Positions 33,122-41,664 of a DNA stretch of 64,000 nt are shown here, piece after piece. Each line of letters starts with the position of its first letter. The first letter of the stretch is position 1. The position numbers were made by a program, and so were the translations under genes. Under the pieces are notes generated by a model. It made no database searches, had not been told where the DNA came from, and worked only from the letters and a program-made list of their open reading frames with translations. This DNA comes from Neoceratodus forsteri. Its lineage: Eukaryota > Chordata > Ceratodontiformes > Ceratodontidae. Location of the stretch: positions 589,875,001-589,939,000 of the forward strand of contig CM028132.1 in assembly GCA_016271365.2 (NCBI GenBank). Reading direction: 5' to 3'.

Positions 33122-33253
33122 ATACAGATTTAAGACCGGACGGTTCAAACAAGAGAGAAATTTCTCAGGAAGAGGACTGCTTTAGATCGCTGTTCCTGAC
33201 ACCAACCCAGCTGAGCTCAAGCAGCCACCATTACAGCAACGTCACCAAAAGTC

Positions 33254-33491
33254 GTCAGTAAGAGTTTTATCAATCTTGTTCACAGTTTTGGCCGTTTGTA
33301 TGATGGCAGCAATTAAGTCTGTGTCCCCACTGTCTGATGATCGCACGGCGGCCATGCTGCCTGAGGCACCTACTGAGGACAGTTGTAATTGTGGTTTATC
33401 TTGCTGTAGCATCTCTCTAACCTTCTGAGACGGCGTCTGAATTCTTTGTTTGATTAGCTTTAGATTTAGTAGTTTTTGCTGGTGAATGCAT
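33254..33491 (-). pseudogene. L1-A ORF1, N-terminal piece
   Basis: ATG at 33491 opens MHSPAKTTKSKANQTKNSDA, then a stop. It ends IIQTAKTVNKIDKTLTD at the target duplication of the half-L1 insertion and continues at 31023. The 5' UTR is 33584-33492, short as in the half-L1 element. Confidence 0.8.
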
Positions 33492-33584
33492 CGTTTTGGT
33501 AGGCAGATGTTCGCTGATCCAGTCGGGCAAGTTGTGACGGCAGAGATTCAAGCTGCCATTGGCTCTCTGACATCACCGGAAGTC

Positions 33585-33599
33585 CAGGCTGCTTAGTTT
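33585..33599. repeat. Right 15-bp target-site duplication of L1-A
   Basis: CAGGCTGCTTAGTTT, identical to 10400-10414, immediately beyond the 5' end of L1-A. Confidence 0.92.
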
Positions 33600-34985
33600 A
33601 TTACGCCTCCTGTGCAGAGCAGTGTCAAAAGCCTTACTGAAGTCCAGCTAGGCCACATCCACTGCTCTCCCTTGATCCATGTCCCTGGTAACCCAGTCAA
33701 AGAAATCCGAGATTACTTTAACACGACCTCTCCCTGTGAAACCATGCTGCCAGTGGCCCTACAGCTCTTTTTCCTCCTGGTGCTCCACGAGCCTCTCCTT
33801 CAGCAGGGTCTCCATAAATATCATTAATGTGGGACTGACTAGCTTGTAGTTGTTAGCATATGCCCTATTGCCACTGCTGTGCAGAAAGACCACATCAGCC
33901 TTCCTGCAGTCCTCTGGAACTTCCCACATCTCCACAGAGGTGCTAAAAAGCACAGTCAGAGGGGTGGCCAGCACCTTGCTCAGTTCCTTTAGGACTCTTG
34001 CATGAATCCCATCTGGCCCCATTGCCTTATTTTCCTTTGAGGCTTCCAATCCCTTCCAGACCCTCTCCAAGAATTGAATTTGTGTCCACTCCGCCCTCTC
34101 CCTGGTGCTTACTGCAGCATGCTACCACCCCCAACTCCTGACCGATCTTCACAGCAATCGTTTAGCATTTCCACTTTTTCTTGATTTTTCTTTGCGCAGT
34201 CCCACCCCGCCCTCCTGATTCTCGCTATCCCTTCCCTTGTCTTCCTCTTCCCGATATACCTGATGGTCTTGTCTTCCCACCCTTAACCTCCATAGCTAGT
34301 CTTTCCTATGCTAGTGCTTTAGCTGTCCTCATCCTCCTTTCTACCTCATTTTGTTTTGCCAGATATGCTGCCCTGTCTTCATCCTTCTGAGTTTCCTTGT
34401 ACTTTCTAAATGCTGTCTTCTTCACTGCCTTTGCTACCTCCTTGGAGAACCAGAGAGGCCTCTTCCTCCTCTTTCCCTTGCTCACTTCCTTCAAACAGCA
34501 TGCCATTACCTGAAGTATGCCCTCAATTTTTCTCACTGAGCCTCCACTCCCCCCACCCCCAACTTTGAGGCAGTTTCCTACTTCTTTAAACTCTGCCCTC
34601 CTGAAGTCCAGCACCCTCATCTCAGTGTTTTTTTCCTTTCCTGCCCTATCCATATGCCAAACCACACGACTACCCATTGTGATGTCAGCAATTCTGTCTC
34701 TGTGTCCAGCACTACCTCATCCCTAGCGGGTAACAAAACTCACTGCCTGAGAAATGAACCTTGTATGGAGTCTAGAATGGCCCTACCTTTTGATGTAGCT
34801 GTGGCAAGAATGACCCACTGTATATCCGGCAGACTAAAATCCCCTGTAATCAACCCCCTCCCAAATTGGATATTTTACTAATGGCTTCCCCAGGGCTCTG
34901 TCTAAATTCTCCCTGTGTCGCACTGTAGCCAGTTTTAGGTCACCATCAGTTAGTAAGCTTTTTTCAGGGCAGTGTACCAGATCAG
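33585..34985 (-). pseudogene. CR1-III LINE, endonuclease end, linker and first part of RT
   Basis: Order on the minus strand: end of endonuclease (about 34900-34690, FISQAVSFVTRDEVVLDTET), and linker MRVLDFRRAEFKEVGNCLK (34617-34561) with RPLWFSKEVAKAVKKTAFRK. RT begins with KAMGPDGIHARVLKELSKVL (34029-33970), then NNYKLVSPTLMIFMETLLKE (decayed NYRPISL box). After a frameshift comes LDFSKAFDTALHRRRNKLSS (about 33648-33589). It stops at the 15-bp duplication of L1-A and continues at 10414. It carries many substitutions, which fits its position as the oldest layer of the tower. Confidence 0.9.
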
Positions 34986-35002
34986 GGGACACCAATTATT
35001 TG

Positions 35003-35173
35003 CAGGGGTGTGCAAATCCTATTGCCCCCTGTCCAGGGCAAGTAAACGTCCTTGAAGGAAAAGTACAAAAAGAGCCAATTTCACTGCAATGTAATGAAGA
35101 GAGAGGAGCAAATGAAAATTCAGCTACTGACATGGCTGGGCAAGTCCTAAAAGTTTTGATTTGAACACTCCTG
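35003..35173. mobile_element. hAT-type MITE, 171 bp
   Basis: It begins CAGGGGTGTGCAAATC and ends GATTTGAACACTCCTG (imperfect inverted repeat), with GGGCAAGT words near both ends. The termini equal those of the 15173-23053 element, so the two belong to one family. The 8-base flanks (ATTATTTG and ATCCCTGA) do not match, so the target duplication is lost or a boundary is off. Confidence 0.8.
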
Positions 35174-35177
35174 ATCC

Positions 35178-35500
35178 CTGATCATTACCTTGTATTCAAA
35201 AACAGAAGCGTAAAATTAGCAAACAAACTTCAGTCGGGCAGGTACAAACTCTATGGGACAGCCAAAATGAATACTGCACCTGTCTCTTGGACAGCCATCC
35301 AAAAATATAAATATATATATATATATCTCTAGCCCTGCAGCCACAAATAACTACTGGAATTTCTACAAAATAACAAAGAACCTCTTCAATCCAAAAACCT
35401 CCTTTACTGCCACCTCTATTTTTAGTCTCAGGGCCATCTTAGGGCTACAGTCTGCTTCGACAGCTCCAAGTTATCTGAAGCCTTGAGCTCCCACTTGGTA
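35178..35500 (+). pseudogene. LINE fragment, end of endonuclease and linker
   Basis: The plus strand reads DHYLVFKNRSVKLANKLQSG (35184-35243, the terminal SDH-type motif and beyond) and, after an AT tract, NYWNFYKITKNLFNPKTSFT. This is typical of the endonuclease/linker junction of L2/Rex1-like LINEs and resembles the linker of 7187-10260. Confidence 0.55.
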
Positions 35501-35756
35501 AACAGCCCACAAGCTCCGACTGCTGTTAGTCCCTCTAGCCCTACCTCTGCTAGATTCCACACACCCCTCTTCCTCATTCTGGCTTGTTACAGACTTGAAG
35601 GTCTTTAAGAAGCTCACCACCCTACACAGACACAGAGATATGGGTGCCACCCAATCTCTCTCCTGCCCATCCTGTCCAACATACATGGGTGCCTGGAGTG
35701 TTAATTTTCTTGAACAATACCCCTTCTGTTAAATTGCAATCAATCAATTAATAATC

Positions 35757-35966
35757 AGTATAGCGCAGTGGTCTAAGGCTCTGAGCTGCAAATCTGGTGA
35801 CATCCAACAGACCAGACCTGGGTTTGAATCCCACAGCTTCCACTTGCATACTGTGTGACCCTGAGCAAGTCACTTAACCTCCCTGTGCTCCCAGGTCGCT
35901 CCTGTAAAAAGCTTTCAGCTTAGTGTGCTATACCTGGTTAAACAACTAAATAAAATAAAAAAAAAT
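35757..35966 (+). mobile_element. CORE-SINE / MIR-like SINE (family C), second copy
   Basis: The head AGTATAGCGCAGTGGTCTAA has an A-box-like word and a B box GGGTTTGAATCCC (35820-35832). The MIR core GAGCAAGTCACTTAACCTCC and the tail AAATAAAATAAAAAAAAATG follow. It is better preserved than the copy at 4786-5012. Confidence 0.9.
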
Positions 35967-36004
35967 GTATATTAAGGGGATATGTAATGGCAGGGCATGT
36001 GATA

Positions 36005-36340
36005 CCATATGTATCAATGAGTGAACAGTGACCTTGGCTCACGAGTGGCGTAGCGGACCCATGAGTGAGGTTTCAGAGGTCACTATCCACGAGTTGCGAT
36101 ACATAGGTATCCTGAACGGGACATCACGTATCGCTTTATACAATAGGCTCCGTTTTTGTTAGTTTTAGTAGCGTGGGGGGTGACGGTACACTGTGTTGAT
36201 AACTGGCGATGACATGTACACAGTGCTTGATATCTTATGTCATGATCTAGTTATCACACTGTGCTTGTGATATGACTATCTGATGCCACATCATTTCACC
36301 CCATTGTATAATATGTATTACAACTGCTCTATGTAATGTA
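36005..36340. repeat. Cluster of nested imperfect inverted repeats
   Basis: ATGTATCAATGAGTGAACAG with GTGACC faces AGGTCACTATCCACGAGTTG (36025-36110). Farther right, CACTGTGTTGATAACTGG (36191-36208) faces CTAGTTATCACACTGTG (about 36247-36263), and TTATACAATAGG faces CCCATTGTATAATA. It is probably a decayed palindromic MITE. Confidence 0.45.
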
Positions 36341-36539
36341 TTGTGTATTATGTGTCATTTAGTTATTTGAGAATTTCTGGCCGGGAAAAGCACGCTGAGC
36401 TTTTATGTGCCCCTGCATTCACAGGTGATCCAACTCGCTGAAGACGACTAAACAAGAGCGCTACATAACTCTGATCACTAAACTTTGGATTTATATAAGA
36501 TACCATGGGAACTGTGTTACGAGAAGGCAGCTGAGGTTC

Positions 36540-37121
36540 AATGACAAAAAAGTGTAAAAGTAATGCACCTAGGACATAAAACCCCAATAGTTAATTATGG
36601 GGGGGGGGGAGAGAGTATTAGCAGACACTAAACAAGAAAAGGGCCTTGGCATATGTGGATCTCAGAGCACCAAGGCAGTGTGACACAAAGCAGTGGGTAA
36701 GCCTAGAGAAACGCTGGGTTGTATAGGGAAAGGCATTTCCAGCAGGTGGGAGGCAGTTTTTGCCACTGTATTGCTCACTGGTGTTACCATGCCTAGCGTA
36801 CTGTGACCACACCTGAAAAGGACGGAGTAAGGGACAGTGCAGAGGAGTGCAACTAAAATGGTACATCGTTTGCATGAGAAACTCTACAAAGAAAGAGAAC
36901 TCAACTTGAGTAGTACCCTAGAAGAAAGAAGAGAGCAGATATGATAAAAGACCTACAAGTACAAAGGAGTGAATAGGTTACAGGTGGGCAGTTTCTCAAA
37001 TCATAAAAGGCACAAGGACCATGGGGCATGCAATGAAACTGGGGGTCAAAATTGAGGGCAAAAATTTTTCACTGAAAGAATAGTTGATGCCTGGAAAAGA
37101 TTACCAACGGAAGTGGATGCC

Positions 37122-37161
<40 letters not shown>

Positions 37162-37265
37162 CTACTCAGGCCATACAGGATCTGCAGAGACAGACTAGAT
37201 AGGAATAGCTGGGAAGACTACATGGGCTAAGCAGTCCATTTCTGCTATCAAATTCTATGCTGTTA
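36540..37265 (+). pseudogene. CR1 LINE, 3' end of RT with microsatellite
   Basis: The plus strand reads KVMHLGHKTP, KGLGICGSQST, RSATKMVHRLHEKLYKEREL (the 'RRATKMI.G..' box), LEERREQI and FFTERIVDAWKRLPTEVDAK. A (TG)n tract follows (37126-37160), and then a 3' end resembling GGGCTAAGCAGTCCATTTCTGCTATCAAATTCTATGCTG. It is a 5'-truncated CR1. Confidence 0.88.
37126..37160. repeat. (TG)n microsatellite
   Basis: About 17 TG units, inside the CR1 3' coding end. Confidence 0.95.
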
Positions 37266-37284
37266 CGAGAACGTCATCCACACG

Positions 37285-37400
37285 AACATACGGCTTTGCC
37301 AGCAGAAATAGGCCACCTGGTCTATCAAGTCTGCTCGAGAGTGCAGCTAGCACCCTTGCTTGCAGCTGCCCCCCCAAATTCCCAATCCACAGGAATTCAA
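37285..37400 (-). mobile_element. CR1 3' end fragment, opposite orientation
   Basis: GCAGAAATAGGCCACCTGGTCTATCAAGTCTGC (37300-37332) is the complement of a CR1 3' terminus of the 'GACTGG.TGGACC' class. It sits tail to tail with the plus-strand CR1 to its left. Confidence 0.6.
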
Positions 37401-39150
37401 AACAGAAATCTCAGGTGAAGAATAATGCTGTAGGAGGATTTTAGTGTACCACGAGGCATAATTTCCCCATTTTACTCATAGCACGCACAACCTTAAATGT
37501 GAGCTCAATCTTCATATAAGCCAAGCTCTATCTACTTTACCCCATTATCAGAATGAGGGAAGTGTAGTCACATCTATAATCTAAAAGGAGTCTGTTTTAG
37601 TTATTCCAGGATGTCACACCTGTTATAAAACAAACAAAAAAAGGTGTCAAAGATGTAGTTCCTTCCATTTTCACAGCATGATCCGACACAAACAATTAAA
37701 CCCTGACAAATTCATAACACGTAGCCTTCTTGAGCGTAAACTGACCCCGGATCTGTGACAATGAGCACTATCGGCATCAGAGGATGTATCCAGGAACTAT
37801 AGATCTAGAGCTTTTCAAAAGGAGTAGAGCTGCTTCTGCGAGAGGGTTAAATTTGTTTATGCCAATGTTCTAGCTAATGGTACTAAAAGCAGGGAAATGT
37901 CACATTGTTACTGTATGTGTGTGAATTCCCTTTGCAACAAAGCTCCAAGCCCGGGAACTTATTTTACTACAATGGAAAATTTCAGAGCACATTTCGTTTT
38001 CTCAAGTAAAATCGTTAAAAAATGCCTAAACACATCCAAAAGAAACATCTGTTTCCTGTCAGATTCCAGATTCTAAGAGCATAAAACTGCTAGTTGAACA
38101 CTACTCCCCCGCCCCAAATGCATTTATAACTCTCCAGCACACCCTGGAGTACAAGCAAAAACCAAGCAGCATGCACATCATGTAAGATATGACAACTTAT
38201 TCAGTTCAAGAGGAATAACCAGGCAGAATACATGGGAGTAACTGGTGCAAGGCCCAATTTGAGCAGCAGTAGAAAGAATGTGCAGCCATGTGCAGGTAAC
38301 CCTCTGTACAGCAACTGTACGACCACTTCTGGCTGTTGGGGGAGCGGGTTTGCAAGTAACTACACAAACAATTTTGAGCAGCAGATGATGAAAATAGAGT
38401 TTTTCGCTAGCCTATACTATATAAAAATTGTTTGTGGCATCCCACAGGATGCTATCCTCCTCCAGGATGGGTGGGCTCTGCTCCACACTCCAATTCTGCC
38501 ATCCTGGTGAATGCACGTGGCAGTGCAGCTTAGGGATCATAAAGGGAAGGGATGAGGAGACATAGCATAGGCTTGCCAGCAGGTTTGTGGATGGGGTCTT
38601 GGGAGAAACGAGAAAGCAAGGAATGAACAGTTCCTTGTTGGAAAGAAGATCCACCCCAACATCACTTGGGGAAGAAGCTTTTGTCTGAATATTTACTATT
38701 TATGCCAGTCTCCCCAGCACTTCTCTTCTAGCCCCATCCTCCGCTTCTCCAGCTCTCACCAGACCCCACTGCCATCTGGCTAGATTCCTGAGGTGGAATC
38801 CTCTAGGCTGAACTGCCAGTATCTCCCTAATGGGAGACGCCATGTGGGAAGTGGATGGGCCCTGTAGTGGGGCTGGAGTGCCTTCTTCCCAGAGCCAAAC
38901 TCAGAGAGGCAGGATAGTATTAATATGGAGGAGCTTGTGATTGGCAAGACAGTCCCAAGAAAAAAAAAAAAGTGACTATTCGACTCCTATTTTTTCCAGT
39001 ATTTCCTTATTTGCAAATAGCCACATTCCAACAGCCAACGTTTCATGAGGCTCCATCTCGCCTTCCAGTGATGGTAGTGCACTTATGGCTGCCTAGCTTC
39101 TTCACTCTTGCTGACTGCAGCCCAAAATACCTCCACCAGACCTGGCAAAT
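37400..39150. other. No recognised gene or repeat
   Basis: Unique-looking, AT-rich to neutral sequence. The frame 38232-38510 has no recognised motif. Confidence 0.5.
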
Positions 39151-39179
39151 TCAGTAAATCCACCTACCAGAAGCTAAGG

Positions 39180-39892
39180 AGGTTCTTCTGAACATAATGG
39201 GAAAACTGATAGACTCCGGGGTGCGCAGATGGCAAAGGACGGACTCCCGGTCAATTTAGACGCTTTTAAGGCCTCTGACTCCCCTTGCATCCGCTGTACC
39301 TGAATAACCAGCACCACAAAAAAAAAAGCCATAAAATGGGAACGTTTCACTTGATCCTGCAAGAACTCCAGGATTTGAGACAGTCCATTTAGCAGAAACT
39401 CTATGCAGTAGGTGCCAAAATTAAACTTTGCAACGTCATGCAGAATAAAACAGACGTGCAGCTGATGGTCACGGACCAGCGGGTGGATCGGCTCAAATGT
39501 CTCGTTCTGCATGTCCTCACCACCGAAACACAATACAAGGACAGCTGGAGGATTCAGAGAGTAAAGCCTGCTGCAAAAATCTCTGCATTTATGGCTTGCC
39601 TGAGAATGCTGAAAGCCCAGACTTGGAAGCAGTCCTCGAATGCTTTCTTTGTAAGATTCTTCAACTGGATCTGGCTCTCCCCTTGAATGTTAAGCGGACT
39701 CACTGTGATCTGGGCCCTAAATCATCAGACCCAAGTGCTCGACCCCACTCTCTCATAGTGCACTCTCTCGATACGAAAAAACAAGATCTGATTTTGCAGG
39801 CATGGAGAATGAGAGAGACTTTCTATAACACTACAAGAGTGTATTCTGATCACAATTATCCCGGCCCCACTATATCCCCATTCTGCAAGCAC
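39180..39892 (+). pseudogene. L1/Tx1 LINE ORF1 fragment
   Basis: The coiled-coil part (39440-39530, TDVQLMVTDQRVDRLK) leads to CCKNLCIYGLPENAESPDLE (39563-39622), the 'NLRI.GLPE' core. After THCDLGPKSSDPSARPHSLI (39692-39751) comes VHSLDTKKQDLILQAWRMRE, and then RVYSDHNYPG (the 'I..D.S' entry of the C-terminal domain). The frame is mostly open from 39497 to 39892. Homology to L1 ORF1 ends where a CR1 3' fragment begins. Confidence 0.88.
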
Positions 39893-40073
39893 TTCGCAGG
39901 CAACAGCTCCGGTTTCAAGAATGCGTGGGATAGACTCAAGTACTCTAGCAATAGGGAAGAGAGGGTAAGCCGCAGTTCACTTAGGGTCTGCAGTAATGCA
40001 TTAGGTAGGGAAAAGGGGCAGTGGACCATACGGTCCTTATCTGCCATCACATTCTGTGCATCTGTGTTTCAGA
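39893..40073 (+). mobile_element. CR1 3' end fragment inserted into an L1 ORF1
   Basis: FKNAWDRLK (39915-39941) is the last coding block of CR1 RT ('GFKRTWDRF' in CR1-II). The 3' end GGACCATACGGTCCTTATCTGCCATCACATTCTGTGCATCTGTGTTTC resembles 21811-21860. Confidence 0.85.
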
Positions 40074-40079
40074 TCCCCC

Positions 40080-40640
40080 TATCCTGTCACAGTGGTGGTC
40101 TTTTTTCCAGAAGAGCAGCAACAATTTGAGACAGAGGAGGCAATGAAAAGTACTGCAGGAGAAGGGCATTCTGACTGACTGCCACCCTCTCCCAAAGACT
40201 GCAGCAGAAGAGCTGGAACACTATGTGTTCTGATCACAAAGACCATGCGGTGGACACAATTATGGACATAGAAGCCCAACTCTAAGTGCTGCACAAAGAT
40301 TCCCCTGCAATGGAGCAACATGCAACCATCCCTGACTGTATCCTTGTAACACTGATGCACTGGTGCGAGGTGTGGAAAGCCTATGCTAAGTTACTTGATC
40401 TGGGCTTTATTTTGTTCTGCTGAGTGGGAGAATGAGTCATAGGTGATGGTGACAGGGGAGCAGTTGCCTCCCATTCAGATAGGTTGTGGCCAGTGGCCGT
40501 GGCTCCTGATAAAGCAGGATGTGATCACCGTGGAAGGCAGAGTGCATTTTACTTGGGGGGGGGGGGGCATGGACTGGCCTGGGTGACTGCAGCGGCTGTT
40601 CTCAATAAAAGGTACAGGGTCCTGTGGATCTGCTATGAGA
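40080..40640. other. No recognised gene; possibly 3' remains of the L1 ORF1 element
   Basis: No motif is seen. A 10-base G tract lies at 40555-40567. Confidence 0.4.
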
Positions 40641-40655
40641 TCCTGACATACACCT

Positions 40656-40923
40656 GCCTGAAAGGCAACTGCCCACATTTTTTGCCAGACATGCAGTCAC
40701 CTGACAGGTGTACAATCTCGACAAGGGATTGCCCAACATTCAGTCAGCAACCTGGAGTTAGTTATATTAAGTCTAGGGGTGCGGCACACTATATGCACGC
40801 CCCCAACCCCCACCACAGACATTATAACTAACTCCAGGTTGCTGATATTCTGAATGTCGGGCAATTCCCTGTTGGGACTGTACACCTGTCGGGCAACTAA
40901 TATCAGGCAGTTGCCTGTTAGGC
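40656..40923. mobile_element. Palindromic MITE with about 110-bp arms
   Basis: The left arm 40656-40765 and right arm 40824-40923 are inverted copies. GCCTGAAAGGCAACTGCC faces GGCAGTTGCCTGTTAGGC at the ends, and CAGCAACCTGGAGTTAGTTAT faces ATAACTAACTCCAGGTTGCTG at the centre. No coding capacity. The flanks show no clear duplication, so the superfamily is open. Confidence 0.85.
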
Positions 40924-41172
40924 AATCGTAGGACTCCCGGTCCTTGTTAGTTGAGCGGTGGCCTTCAGTTGTCATAATCAGAACTCTGAAGTGTAATAAA
41001 AAGCCATTAAAAAATGTCCCTATTGTACTTTATGAAGCGCCCCCCTACACTCTTCATTTACTAACATCACAAAGCGTGGGGATGTGTCTCCAAATAGGAA
41101 AATGTGAGTTTCAGCCATGGGCTACATGGAGGATAATACAATCCTATGTCTCCGTGAATATGGGCGTGTAAG

Positions 41173-41660
41173 TTGTTTTTTTTTTGTTTTGTTAATACAA
41201 CTTTTGTTCCTGAGCCCTGGCAGGGGCTGTGGCCCTCCAAATGAGGACCCCTATCTCTGGTCCCGCTGCACCGCATTTTAGCCAACCCTGGTATTCCCCC
41301 CCCCCAAAACGGTAGGGCTGGGAAGAAGGCGCCCCCTTCGCAGAGACCCAATCCAGAACCTGGAGCTGACTCACGGCATGGTGGATAGTCATGGAGCCCT
41401 GCCAGGCTCGTTTTCCTCCCGACCCCCTCCCTACTGACATGGTTACATCGGAGAGCGCCTTCCAACTCGTACTGCCCTCCAGTCACCACCAGAGAGCAAT
41501 CAATGAGTGGACAATGGAGACCCCTCTCGAGAGAAGAGAGCAGTCCTCCGACGCCACTCCTCTCTCCCCTGCCAACCTGAGCTCGTTCCTAAACCCGGTC
41601 GCTGGCATGGCGGAGGTGTAGCGACCAGCGCCTCAACCTCCAGCACCACTGGGCTGGCAA
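41173..41660 (-). mobile_element. SINE family B, minus strand
   Basis: The minus strand starts near 41656 with CCAGCCCAGTGGTGCTGGAG, B-box-like CGACCGGGTTTAGGAACGAG. The GC-rich body ends in the A tail AACAAAACAAAAAAAAAACA (41192-41173). Confidence 0.85.
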
Positions 41661-41664
41661 ACAG

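Larger units (their letters stand above)
31029..33253 (-). mobile_element. Half-L1 (HAL1-like): L1/Tx1 element with ORF1 but no ORF2
   Basis: The minus strand begins GACTTTTGGTGACGTTGCTG at 33253, which resembles the first bases of L1-A (GACTTCCGGTGATGTCA), so the 5' end appears complete. A 5' UTR of about 130 bases, ORF1 (33121 to about 32090) and about 1 kb of 3' sequence lead to CAATAAACTAAGTTT and a T tract of about 24 (31025-31048). It is flanked by a 15-bp duplication. No endonuclease or RT motif lies between ORF1 and the tail. Mammalian HAL1 elements have this plan. An internal deletion of one copy would look the same. Confidence 0.8.
10415..33584 (-). mobile_element. L1-A: full-length L1/Tx1-type LINE, expanded to 23 kb by later insertions
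   Basis: The 5' end is at 33584 (minus strand starts GACTTCCGGTGATGTCA) and the 3' end at 10415, with an A tail preceded by CAATAAACTTGAATT. A perfect 15-bp target duplication flanks it. Subtracting three insertions (31029-33253, 28481-28979 with its duplication, 12721-26508) leaves about 6.6 kb, the usual length for L1/Tx1 LINEs. Order on the minus strand: short 5' UTR, ORF1 from ATG 33491, inter-ORF region, ORF2 from ATG 28238 with endonuclease and RT, and 3' UTR. All frames carry stops. It landed inside the RT of CR1-III. Confidence 0.9.
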
